A DNA stretch of 13,227 nucleotides from Solirubrobacteraceae bacterium. GTDB lineage: Bacteria > Actinomycetota > Thermoleophilia > Solirubrobacterales > Solirubrobacteraceae. The notes beneath the pieces are model-generated. The model was not told the origin of the DNA. It saw only the letters and a list, made by a program, of their open reading frames with translations, and made no database searches. Where the stretch lies: assembly GCA_025935735.1 (NCBI GenBank), contig JAICUS010000109.1:1-13227 (forward strand). The letters are read 5' to 3'. The stretch's first letter is position 1. Every line of letters begins with the position of its first letter. A program made the position numbers and the translations under genes. Below, piece after piece: positions 6,146-13,205 of this stretch.

Positions 6146-7135
6146 TCAACCCCGGCGGGGCACGCCCGCGACGCCGTTGACCACGTCGGTCGGGTCACCG
6201 CCGCGCAGGACGCGATCGAGGTTGGCCAGCGCCGCGGCGAGCATCCGCCGGCGGGCCTCGTTGGTGGAGCCGGCGAGGTGCGGCGACAGGAGCACGTCGG
6301 GCCGTCCGCGCAGGGGGTGATCCGGCGGCAGCGGCTCGCGCTCGAACACGTCGAGCGCCGCCGCCTTCAGCCGGCCGGCGTCGAGCGCGGCGACCAGCGC
6401 CGCCTCGTCGAGCACCGGCCCGCGCGCGGCGTTGACCAGTACCGCGTCCGGTCGCATGAGCGCCAGGCGGCGCGCGTCGACGAGCCGTCGCGTGCCCGGC
6501 GCGAGCGGCACGTGCAGGGTGATCGCATCGCTGTCTGCGCAGAGCTCGTCGAGGCCGGCGCGCTGCAGGCCGAGCCGGCGTTCCAGCTCGGGCGGTGCCG
6601 GCCGGACGTCCGCGTACAGCAGGCGACCGGGCGCGAAGCCGGCCAGGCGTTGCGCGACCGCTTGGCCGATCCGGCCCAGGCCGACGATCCCCACGGTGCG
6701 GCCGGCGAGCTCGAAGACGCCGGTGCGGGCGGCGGCGATCATGTCCCAGCGGCCATTCAGGACGCCGAGGTGGTGGCGCCAGACGTCCTTCAGGAGCGCC
6801 AGGATTGCCATGACGGTCCACTCGGCGACCGCGACGTCGTTGCACCCGGGGGCGTGGGCCACCGGGATGCCCAGCGTTGCCGCCGCGTCGAGGTCGATCG
6901 TCTCCACGCCCGCCGTGGGCTGGAAGACGCACAGGCAGCGCGGCGCCGCCGCCAGGCGCGCCGCGTCGAGCCGCGCGGAGTGCGTCCAGTCACCGATCAC
7001 GTAGTCCGCGCCGGCCAGATCGTTCTCGCCCAACGCGAGGCGGTGCGGCGCGAGCGAGCTCTCGAGCTCCGCGTGCACCGGCGCCATCACCGCCGCGGGA
7101 GTGAGGCAGGCCACCAGCGGTCGCGTCGAGTCCAT
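6146..7135 (-). CDS. D-isomer-specific 2-hydroxyacid dehydrogenase family protein
   Basis: A 329-residue NAD(P)-dependent enzyme interconverting a 2-oxo acid (or phosphoglycerate-like substrate) and its D-2-hydroxy acid. The cofactor motif VGIVGLGRIG ends at G157 (GxGxxG 152-157). The catalytic triad is complete: R239 in VNAARGPVLDE, E267 in ALDVFEREPLP and H286 in LSPHLAGST. The N-terminal substrate domain carries VFQPTAGVETIDLDAA and GCNDVAVAEWTV (residues 70-108), as usual in the family. The ATG at 7135 is chosen over upstream in-frame ATGs because these would overlap the start of the divergent gene. No Shine-Dalgarno is present, and a TANNNT -10 (TATCGT) ends seven bases before the ATG, so it is probably leaderless. 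It converges on the monooxygenase gene, 17 bp apart. Its pairing with a ThDP 2-oxo-acid decarboxylase suggests a shared 2-oxo/2-hydroxy acid intermediate (inference). Confidence 0.9.
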   Translation of the reverse strand: MDSTRPLVACLTPAAVMAPVHAELESSLAPHRLALGENDLAGADYVIGDWTHSARLDAARLAAAPRCLCVFQPTAGVETIDLDAAATLGIPVAHAPGCNDVAVAEWTVMAILALLKDVWRHHLGVLNGRWDMIAAARTGVFELAGRTVGIVGLGRIGQAVAQRLAGFAPGRLLYADVRPAPPELERRLGLQRAGLDELCADSDAITLHVPLAPGTRRLVDARRLALMRPDAVLVNAARGPVLDEAALVAALDAGRLKAAALDVFEREPLPPDHPLRGRPDVLLSPHLAGSTNEARRRMLAAALANLDRVLRGGDPTDVVNGVAGVPRRG

Positions 7136-7157
7136 ACTGTATACGATATGCCGAATC
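7136..7157. promoter_or_regulatory. 22-bp divergent promoter with GTATAC core
   Basis: Only 22 bp separate the two divergent ATGs, and neither gene has a Shine-Dalgarno. This AT-rich island in GC-rich DNA contains the palindrome GTATAC (7139-7144). It has a plus-strand TANNNT box, TACGAT (7142-7147), ending 10 nt before the ATG at 7158. It also has a minus-strand TATCGT box ending 7 nt before the ATG at 7135. Both -10 elements overlap the palindrome, so one bound regulator would control both genes. Both mRNAs would be leaderless or nearly so. GTATAC cores occur in operators of some GntR/FCD regulators, but no such gene is in the window. Confidence 0.5.
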
Positions 7158-8735
7158 ATGGTCACCGTGCGCGCCGCCACCCACGACCTGATGCGGGCGC
7201 GCGGCATGACGACCGTCTTCGGCAACCCCGGCTCCACCGAGCTCGGGTTCCTGCACGGATTCCCGGCTGACCTGCGCTACGTCCTCGCGCTCCACGAGGG
7301 CGTGGCCGTGGGCATGGCGGACGGCTACGCCCAGGCCCTCGGACGGCCGGCGCTCGTGAACCTGCACAGCGCCTGCGGCGTGGGCAATGCCATGGGCGCG
7401 GTGGTCAACGCGTTCCACAACCGCGCGCCGCTGGTCATCACCACCGGCAACCAGGACCGCCGCCACCTCGCGGACGAGCCGTACCTGTTCGCGCGCTCGG
7501 CCGAGCTCGCGCTGCCCTACGTCAAGCACAGCGAGCAGCCGGCGCGCGCCGCCGACGTCCCGCGCGCCATCGAGCGGGCGTGGCAGCTGGCCCAGAGCCC
7601 GCCCGCCGGCCCCGTGCTCGTCTCCGTGCCGCTGGACGACTGGGACGCCGAAGCTGAGCCGGTCGCGCCCAGCACCCGGCACCCGGGCGGGCGGCCGAGC
7701 GACGCGGCCATCGCCGAGATCGTCGCGCGGCTCGAGCAGAGCGTCCGGCCGGCGCTCGTCGCGGGTGCGGGCATCGACCGGGCCGGCGCCTGGCCGGCGA
7801 CCGTCGCGCTCGCCGAACGGCTCGGGGCGAGCGTGTGGGCCGCGCCGCAGGCCCCGCGCGCCGGCTTCCCCGAGGACCACCCGCTGTTCCAGGGGCACCT
7901 CGCGCCCGGCCGCGCGAGCGCGGCGGCGCAGCTGGCCGAGGCCGACCTGGCGCTGGTGCTCGGCGCGCCCGTGTTCGCGTATCTGCCGTTCGAGCCCGGC
8001 GGCGCGCTGCCGGCGCTCGTCCACGTCACCGACGACCCCGACGAGGCGGCCCGCGGCCGCACCGCGCTGAGCGTCGTGGCCGACGTCGGCGATGTGGCGG
8101 AGCGCGTGGCCGAGCGGCTCCGCGGCCGGCGCGCCCCCTGGCGCGGGCCGCGCGCGGCGCCCGCGCCGCCGCCGCCCAGCGCGCCGATCGCCCCGGCGTT
8201 CCTCATGGCCGCGCTGGCCGCGGCGCTCCCGCCCGACGCGGTGATCGTCGAGGAGTCGCCGTCCAACCGCGCGGCCTTCCGCCGCCACGTCCCGATCCGC
8301 CGGCCCGCGAGCTTCTACGCCACCGCGAGCGGCGGCCTCGGGTTCGCCATGCCGGCGGCCGTGGGAATCAAGCTGGCCGACCCGTCGCGGCCCGTGCTGT
8401 GTGTCGTGGGCGACGGCTCCGCGCTGTACGGGCCGCAGACGCTGTGGAACGCCGTCCAGCTCGGGCTGGCGGTGGTCTTCGTCATCGTGAACAACGGCCG
8501 CTACGCGATCCTCGACGCCGCCGCGCAGTTCGCCGGCCTGCGGGACGTACCGGGACTCGAGCTCCCCGGCATCGACTTCCTCGCGCTCGCCCGCGGCTTC
8601 GGCTGCCACGCCATGCGGGTGGAGGACCCGGCCGAGCTGGCCGGCGCACTCGCCGGCGCCTTCGCGACGGACGGGTCCGCCGTGCTGGACGTCACCATCG
8701 ACCCGGTCGCCCCGCCGCTGGTGGCCACGCCATGA
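7158..8735 (+). CDS. ThDP-dependent decarboxylase, benzoylformate decarboxylase-like
   Basis: A 525-residue thiamine-diphosphate enzyme that aligns along its length with my recollection of Pseudomonas benzoylformate decarboxylase (MdlC). S26 (GNPGSTE), E47 (ALHEG, the ThDP-activating Glu) and H70 (NLHSACG) fall at the same numbers. The C-terminal ThDP/metal motif VVGDGSALYG continues to VFVIVNNGRYAIL. Family segments SVPLDDWD, GAPVFAY and LPGIDFLALARGFG are also present. The second active-site His of MdlC (H281, in PVFRYH) is replaced by Leu here (L276, in PVFAYL), so substrate or chemistry may differ; other acetolactate-synthase-fold decarboxylases remain possible. The ATG at 7158 gives the normal family N-terminus and probably a leaderless mRNA. 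The stop overlaps the M28 peptidase start as ATGA, so the two are translationally coupled. Confidence 0.87.
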   Translation: MVTVRAATHDLMRARGMTTVFGNPGSTELGFLHGFPADLRYVLALHEGVAVGMADGYAQALGRPALVNLHSACGVGNAMGAVVNAFHNRAPLVITTGNQDRRHLADEPYLFARSAELALPYVKHSEQPARAADVPRAIERAWQLAQSPPAGPVLVSVPLDDWDAEAEPVAPSTRHPGGRPSDAAIAEIVARLEQSVRPALVAGAGIDRAGAWPATVALAERLGASVWAAPQAPRAGFPEDHPLFQGHLAPGRASAAAQLAEADLALVLGAPVFAYLPFEPGGALPALVHVTDDPDEAARGRTALSVVADVGDVAERVAERLRGRRAPWRGPRAAPAPPPPSAPIAPAFLMAALAAALPPDAVIVEESPSNRAAFRRHVPIRRPASFYATASGGLGFAMPAAVGIKLADPSRPVLCVVGDGSALYGPQTLWNAVQLGLAVVFVIVNNGRYAILDAAAQFAGLRDVPGLELPGIDFLALARGFGCHAMRVEDPAELAGALAGAFATDGSAVLDVTIDPVAPPLVATP

Positions 8736-9967
8736 CCGCGATCCGGCTCGACCCCGCGGCGATCGGCCGCACGCTCGACGACGTGGCCGCCATCGGCAAC
8801 CGCTACGCCGGCACCCCGGGCGAGGCGGCGGCCGGGAAGTATGCGCACGACCGGCTGCGCTCCCTCGGCTTCGACGTCGTCCTCGAGCCGCTGTGCTACC
8901 TGGCCTACTCGCCGGTGGCCGCCGCTTGCACCCTGCTCGCTCCCGAGCGCGCGGAGCTCGAGTGCCACCCGCTGCAGTACACCGCCGACGGCGACGCCGA
9001 GGGCCGCGCGGTGTACGCCGGCGAGGCCACCCCGGCGGACTTCCGGCGTCTGGACCGCCTCGGCGTCGACCTCGCCGGCAAGGTCCTGGTGGCCCACAGC
9101 ATGTTCCCGTTCGACCTCGCGCCCACGCTCGAGGAGCGCGGTATCGCCGCGTTCGTGCACGTGTGCGAGACCCCCGGCGGCATCGTCGGGCACTTCACCG
9201 GCGCGCTGTATCCGCCGCCGTTGCAGGAGCCGTGGCCGGGGCGCCCGACCGCCTATCCCGGCGTCACGATCGGGCACTCCGCGGGTCGAGCGCTGATCTC
9301 GACGCTGACCGATGGCGCGCCGGTCATCCTGCGCGTCTCGCACCGCGGCGCCTACCAGGAACGGACCGCCCAGAACGTCGTCGCCGCGATCCCGGGCGCG
9401 GACGCCGGCGACGTCATCGTCTGCGCCCACTATGACAGCCAGGCCGAGGGTCCGTGCGTGTTCGACAACGGCAGCGGGCTGGCGAGCCTGTTCGAGACCG
9501 CGCGGGCGCTGTGCGACTCACGCCCCCGCCGGCGCATCGTGCTGGTCGCCACCGCGGCCGAGGAGGTCGGGCTGTGGGGCGCGACCGCGTACGTGCACGC
9601 CCACCCGATGGACGCGGTCGCCGCCATGATCAATCTCGACGGCGTGGCGAGCGCGTATCCGTCCCAGCGGGAGATCTGGTCCGCCGACGCCGGGCTGCTC
9701 CGCCTCGCCGCCGAGACAGGCGAGGCGCAGGGCTGGCGCCCGGACCGGCTCCACCACGCGCGCAGCACATTCGCCGACCAGGCCCCGTTCGCCGACGCGG
9801 GCGTGCCGTCGTGCCTGATCTGGCGCCCCGACCACCCGTACTACCACTCGCGCGGGGACGTCCGCGCGCTGGCTGACGAGCACGCGATCGCCGAGACCGC
9901 CGCGGTGTCCGCCACGCTCGTGCACCGGCTGGCCCAGGGAGCCGACATCGCCAACCAGGAGGGATGA
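8732..9967 (+). CDS. M28-family zinc metallopeptidase/amidohydrolase, cytoplasmic
   Basis: A 411-residue protein with all ligands of the two-zinc M28 centre: H233 (AHYDS), D245 (DNGSG), the E277-E278 pair (TAAEEVGL; one is the general base, the other a metal ligand), D303 (INLDGV) and H372 (PYYHSRGD). An inserted region at about residues 60-200, containing GKVLVAHSMFPFDLA, looks like a degenerate PA-type domain. There is no signal peptide or membrane segment, unlike many secreted M28 aminopeptidases, so it should act on an imported small peptide, amide or N-carbamoyl/N-acyl compound. The start ATGA overlaps the decarboxylase stop, and the gene is followed by the amidase after 1 nt. M28 members also include glutaminyl cyclases and carboxypeptidases, so the exact activity is open. 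Confidence 0.88.
   Translation: MTAIRLDPAAIGRTLDDVAAIGNRYAGTPGEAAAGKYAHDRLRSLGFDVVLEPLCYLAYSPVAAACTLLAPERAELECHPLQYTADGDAEGRAVYAGEATPADFRRLDRLGVDLAGKVLVAHSMFPFDLAPTLEERGIAAFVHVCETPGGIVGHFTGALYPPPLQEPWPGRPTAYPGVTIGHSAGRALISTLTDGAPVILRVSHRGAYQERTAQNVVAAIPGADAGDVIVCAHYDSQAEGPCVFDNGSGLASLFETARALCDSRPRRRIVLVATAAEEVGLWGATAYVHAHPMDAVAAMINLDGVASAYPSQREIWSADAGLLRLAAETGEAQGWRPDRLHHARSTFADQAPFADAGVPSCLIWRPDHPYYHSRGDVRALADEHAIAETAAVSATLVHRLAQGADIANQEG
9957..9963 (+). promoter_or_regulatory. Strong ribosome-binding site before a GTG start
   Basis: AGGAGGG lies 5 nt before the GTG at 9969, within the last codons of the M28 gene. It favours this GTG over the out-of-frame ATG at 9964. Confidence 0.65.
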
Positions 9968-9968
9968 C

Positions 9969-10889
9969 GTGGACCACCGGATCGACCCGACGCGCTTCCA
10001 TCACGGCTGGGACCGCGACCTTGAGCCGACGCTGCGGATCGCCTCCGGCGACGTGGTCGAGTACGCGCTGCAGATGGCCGGTGCCGACCAGATCAGCGAG
10101 CACGACACCTACGCTGACACGACCTTCGACTTCGCCACGATCTACCGGCTGCTCGGGCCGGTGTACGTCGAGGGCGCGCGGCCGGGCGACACGCTGCGCG
10201 TCGACATCCTCTCGCTCGAGCCGGGAGAGTGGGGCTGGTGCGGCATCGAGCCCGACCTGGGGCTGCTCCCGGACGACTTCCCCGTGCCGTTCGTGAAGAC
10301 GTTCGACCTGCGCGGCGGCGACCGCGCCCGGGTCTGCCCGCAGGTCACCGTGCCGCTCGCGCCGTTCCTGGGCACGATGGGCACGCATCCGGACGAGCCG
10401 GCGACCGCGCCGTCGTTTCCGCCGCACAAGGGTGGCGGCAACGTCGACACGCGCCACCTGGTGGCCGGGAGCACGCTCTGGCTGCCGGTCTGGGTTGACG
10501 GCGCGCTGTTCTCCTGCGGCGACCCCCACGCCGCGCAGGGCGACGGCGAGGTCTGCCTCGCCGCGCTGGAGTGCGACATGCACGCGCGGCTGCGATTCAC
10601 GGTGGAACAGCGGACGATCCCGGCGCCGCGTTTCCGCACGCCCGGGCCGCTCACGCCGCTCGTCGACGCCGGCGGGCACCACGGCACCATGGGTATCGGC
10701 CCCGATCTCTATGAGAATGCACGGACCGCCGTGCGCGGGAGCATCGCGTGGCTCGTCGAAGAGCACGGGCTCGCGCCGGAGGACGCCTACGTCACCTGCA
10801 GTTTGGCCGGCGACCTGAAGATCCTCGAGATCGTCGACGGCGGCATGTGGAACGTCGGCTTCACGCTTCCGCTGACCATCCTCAGCTGA
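9969..10889 (+). CDS. Acetamidase/formamidase family protein
   Basis: A 306-residue member of the FmdA/AmdA amidase family, which releases ammonia from small amides such as formamide or acetamide. Recognisable segments are PVYVEGARPGDTLRVDILSL, the central PPHKGGGNVDTRHLVAGSTL followed by WLPVWVDGALFSCGDPHAAQ and GDGEVCLAALEC, and the C-terminal YVTCSLAGDLKILEIVDGG. The length suits the shorter form of the family; the classical Methylophilus formamidase is about 400 residues. The GTG start is fixed by the strong Shine-Dalgarno at 9957-9963 and by the 1-nt gap after the M28 stop. It is the third gene of the decarboxylase-peptidase-amidase operon. Its end overlaps the end of the converging M20 gene by 8 nt. 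A role in releasing NH3 or formate from a pathway intermediate is likely; the substrate is unproven. Confidence 0.92.
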   Translation: MDHRIDPTRFHHGWDRDLEPTLRIASGDVVEYALQMAGADQISEHDTYADTTFDFATIYRLLGPVYVEGARPGDTLRVDILSLEPGEWGWCGIEPDLGLLPDDFPVPFVKTFDLRGGDRARVCPQVTVPLAPFLGTMGTHPDEPATAPSFPPHKGGGNVDTRHLVAGSTLWLPVWVDGALFSCGDPHAAQGDGEVCLAALECDMHARLRFTVEQRTIPAPRFRTPGPLTPLVDAGGHHGTMGIGPDLYENARTAVRGSIAWLVEEHGLAPEDAYVTCSLAGDLKILEIVDGGMWNVGFTLPLTILS

Positions 10890-11982
10890 GCCACGCCGCG
10901 ATCCGGGCAACGAAGCGCTCGGCCCGGGCGAGCTGCGCGAGCTCGAGGTACTCGTCGGCCACATGGGCTTGCGCCATGTCGCCCGGGCCACACACCAGCA
11001 CCGGCACGCCGAGCGCCGACTGATAGAGCCCGGCCTCCGTGCCGAAGTCGACGGCGCCGCCGGCCGCCGACTCCGCCAGCGCGGCCACCTCGGCGGCCGC
11101 CCGCGACCCCGGCTCGGGGATCAGCGGCGGGTAGGACACGAGCGGCTCCAGCTCGACGCCGGCCTCGGGGGCGCGCGCATGCAGCTCGGCGTCCAGCTCC
11201 GCGGCGAGCGCCTCGACGCGGCCGGCGAGCCTGTCCAGCGCCTCGCCGGCCCGCACCTCGAAGTCGAACGCGCAGGCCTCCGGAACGATGTTGAGCGATA
11301 CGCCGCCGGCGATCGGGCCGGTGCTGAGCGTGGCCGGCGGCGCCGGCAGCTCGCCCAGCGCCACGATCAGCCGCGCCGCGGCCTCGACGGCGTTGACCGC
11401 CGTGGCCGGGCGGCTCGAGTGCCCCGGGCGCCCGCGCACGCGCGCCCGCCAGGCCCGCTTGCCCTTGTGGCGCTCGACCACCCGCATGCCGGTCGGCTCG
11501 CCCACGACGCACCATGCGGGCGTGGCGATCGCCGGCGCGAGCGCCTCGAGCAGCGGGGGCGCGCCGCGGCAACCCAGCTCCTCGTCGCAGGAAAGCGCAA
11601 TCTGCAGCGGCCGGCGCAGCGCGGCGGCGGGGATCTCGCCGGCCGCGGCGAGGATTGCGGCGAGGAAGCCTTTCATGTCCGCCGCGCCGCGCCCGTACAG
11701 CCGCCCGCCCGACTCGTGCAGGACGAACGGGTCGCGGCTCCAGGCCTGCCCGTCCACCGCGACCACGTCCGTGTGCGCGGCGAGCAGCACGCCCGCGGCG
11801 TCGGCCGGCCCGAAGACGGCGTGCAGGCTGCGGGCGTCCGGCCGGCAGGAGGGCAGGACCCGTACGGCCGCGCCGGCGGCCTCCAAGCGCTCCGCCGCCC
11901 AGGCGATCAGGGCCTCGTTGGACTCGCCCGCGACGGTGGGGAACGCGACCAATCGGGACAGCAGCGCCCGCGCGTCAGCCAT
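10882..11982 (-). CDS. M20-family amidohydrolase, ArgE-like N-acyl amino acid deacylase
   Basis: A 366-residue enzyme of the acetylornithine deacetylase/DapE class, which removes an acyl group from an N-acyl amino acid. All co-catalytic metal residues are visible: H70 and D72 (LAAHTDVV), D102 (GRGAADMKG), E134-E135 (SCDEELGCRG), E162 (VVGEPTGM) and H340 (AQAHVADEY). H188 (GRPGHSS) marks the dimerisation lid domain. Closest in appearance to ArgE (about 380 residues), but no arginine-biosynthesis gene is nearby. A catabolic role on an N-acyl or N-formyl compound fits the neighbouring amidase, peptidase and Rid protein better. The ATG at 11982 lies 8 nt inside the preceding small ORF. It is the last gene of the minus-strand run and overlaps the amidase stop. 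Confidence 0.92.
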   Translation of the reverse strand: MADARALLSRLVAFPTVAGESNEALIAWAAERLEAAGAAVRVLPSCRPDARSLHAVFGPADAAGVLLAAHTDVVAVDGQAWSRDPFVLHESGGRLYGRGAADMKGFLAAILAAAGEIPAAALRRPLQIALSCDEELGCRGAPPLLEALAPAIATPAWCVVGEPTGMRVVERHKGKRAWRARVRGRPGHSSRPATAVNAVEAAARLIVALGELPAPPATLSTGPIAGGVSLNIVPEACAFDFEVRAGEALDRLAGRVEALAAELDAELHARAPEAGVELEPLVSYPPLIPEPGSRAAAEVAALAESAAGGAVDFGTEAGLYQSALGVPVLVCGPGDMAQAHVADEYLELAQLARAERFVARIAAWLS

Positions 11983-12130
11983 CGTGCTGGAGGCCGGGAA
12001 CGCCCGACTCGGCGACGAGCCGCCGGCCGTCCAGCGCGCGGTGGGCCAGCGGGCGGGCGTTGACCAAGCCGAAGCTGCCGGCCTCGCGGGTCGCGACGAA
12101 GTACTCGTGCTGGCGCAGCGTGCATCTCAC
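11975..12130 (-). pseudogene. 51-codon ORF resembling a decayed LysR helix-turn-helix
   Basis: The frame begins with a GTG that overlaps the DUF1028 stop as GTGA and ends 8 nt inside the M20 gene, so it sits in the operon like a translated gene. Its start, TLRQHEYFVATREAGSFG, closely matches the first helices of LysR-type regulators (TLRQLEYFVAVAEAGSFG). It then runs through AR-PLAHRAL to ES-GVPGLQHDG, echoing the LysR RLHVSQPALS to ELGVPLFERxG stretch with a small deletion and many changes in the recognition helix. No effector domain follows. It is probably the surviving stub of a LysR gene whose remainder was lost. It might alternatively be a small protein retained for coupling. The match is by eye. 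Confidence 0.5.
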
Positions 12131-12798
12131 TCGCCGGGCACACCGTACCCGGGCGCGGCGGCGGGATCGAGCGCGCGGGCGACGTAGTCGTCCAGCTGCG
12201 GCGCGTACACCTCCCACAGCTCCCGCAGCGCGGCGACGGGGGCGTCGTGCCAGTCGACGCGCAGGTCGGCGAGCGGCCATTCCGGCTCGCCGGTCAGCAC
12301 CAGCCCGGCGGAGCGCACGGGTCCTGCCTCGCCGCCCGCCTCCAGGCCGGCCGCGAGCGCGCCGAGCAGACGGTCGCCGAGGTCGGCGGCCGCCGCGGAC
12401 TGGAAGGCGGCGACCATCGCGTCGAGCACGTCCACGCCGGCCAGCAGGTTGCCCGCCGCCGCGCAATCTTCGCCCCGGCGCTGCCCGTGGCGCCCGAGCG
12501 CGGCCCCGCCCGTGTAGACGGCGGTGCGGCCGGCGCGGTCGATCAGGGCGAGCTGACGGTGCTCGGCGTGCCGCGCCGCGTCCACCACGGCGGCCATAGC
12601 AGTCTCGGCGTCCGCGCCGCGCGCCAGCGCGTCGAGCAGCGCCGGGCCGAGCCGCGGGTCGGTCACGTTCTGGCTGGCGGCGATGCCGACCCGCGGCCGC
12701 GGATGCGCGCAGCGCGCCGCCACCGCGGGGCTCGAGGAGGAGACCACCATGCCGAGGCGGCCGGTGCGCGCGCAGCGCCCGAGCAGCGAGAACGTCAC
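12127..12798 (-). CDS. DUF1028 family protein (Ntn-hydrolase-like)
   Basis: A 223-residue protein starting VTFSLLGRCARTGRLGMVVS, the characteristic beginning of DUF1028 proteins (TFSIvARdpeTGelGvAVaS). Further family features follow: GIAASQNVTDPRLGPALLDA, then LALIDRAGRTAVYTG, the NLLAGVDVLDAMVAAF region, and the C-terminal PLADLRVDWHDAPVAALREL. DUF1028 is classed with the Ntn-hydrolase fold, but no substrate is established. The GTG start at 12798 is chosen because it overlaps the Rid-protein stop as GTGA and matches the family N-terminus. A longer reading from 12837 would run inside the upstream gene. In my recollection, DUF1028 genes often neighbour Rid proteins and peptidase/deacylase genes, as here. 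Probably an accessory hydrolase of the catabolic route. Confidence 0.85.
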   Translation of the reverse strand: MTFSLLGRCARTGRLGMVVSSSSPAVAARCAHPRPRVGIAASQNVTDPRLGPALLDALARGADAETAMAAVVDAARHAEHRQLALIDRAGRTAVYTGGAALGRHGQRRGEDCAAAGNLLAGVDVLDAMVAAFQSAAAADLGDRLLGALAAGLEAGGEAGPVRSAGLVLTGEPEWPLADLRVDWHDAPVAALRELWEVYAPQLDDYVARALDPAAAPGYGVPGE

Positions 12799-13205
12799 GG
12801 CTCGCGCACCGCGGTCACGTCGATTTCCACCAGCCACTCCGGCCGGGCCAGCGCGCTCACCACCAGGCCCGTGGACACGGGGTGCACGCCCTTCAGCCAG
12901 CGGCCGACCACGCGGTAGACCGGCTCGCGATGGCGCGGGTCGACGAGGTAGACGACGATCTTGACCACGTGCTCGAAGCCCGCGTTCGCCTCCCGCAGCA
13001 GCAGCTCGACGTTGGCCATGGCCTGCTCGGCCTGAGCCGCGGGGTCGCCGATGCCCACGGACTCGGACGTCTCGAGATCCTGGCCGACCTGCCCGCGCAG
13101 GTAGATCGTGTCGCCCGCGACCACGGCTTGGGCGAGGTCATTGTCCAAGCGCTGCTCGGGGTAGGTGTCGTGCGTGTTGAACGGGCGGATGCGGCGGTGG
13201 GTCAT
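12795..13205 (-). CDS. Rid-family (YjgF/YER057c/UK114) protein lacking the RidA arginine
   Basis: A 136-residue single-domain Rid protein with the N-terminus RIRPFNTHDTYPEQRLDNDL and then QAVVAGDTIYLRGQVG. The mid-section NVELLLREANAGFEHVVKIV and the C-terminal WLVEIDVTAV are also typical. True RidA enzymes hydrolyse reactive 2-imino acids to 2-oxo acids and carry a conserved Arg (R105 in E. coli, in a PAR motif). Here the equivalent stretch is HPVSTGLVV (108-116) with Ser at that place, so imine deaminase activity is doubtful. It probably belongs to one of the Arg-less Rid subgroups often tied to specific catabolic clusters. The ATG at 13205 is the natural family start. The stop overlaps the DUF1028 start as GTGA. 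Confidence 0.88.
   Translation of the reverse strand: MTHRRIRPFNTHDTYPEQRLDNDLAQAVVAGDTIYLRGQVGQDLETSESVGIGDPAAQAEQAMANVELLLREANAGFEHVVKIVVYLVDPRHREPVYRVVGRWLKGVHPVSTGLVVSALARPEWLVEIDVTAVREP

Noticed and set aside
6150..6160. CCCC-GGC-GGGG hairpin as terminator between the monooxygenase and the dehydrogenase
   Set aside because: Only 4 bp of stem, inside the dehydrogenase coding end and without a T-tract. Such GC symmetry is common by chance here.
5885..7270. 461-codon plus-strand frame opposite the hydroxyacid dehydrogenase
   Set aside because: Antisense to a gene with a full catalytic triad and cofactor motif. The frame itself has no family signature.
6990..8609. 539-codon minus-strand frame opposite the ThDP decarboxylase
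   Set aside because: Rich in Arg/Gly/Glu/Val repeats with no recognisable motif. It is the usual antisense artefact of GC-rich coding DNA; the plus-strand ThDP motifs are unambiguous.
11514..12599. 361-codon plus-strand frame across M20/DUF1028
   Set aside because: More than half Arg/Ala/Pro/Gly with no domain. It is a shadow of the minus-strand genes.
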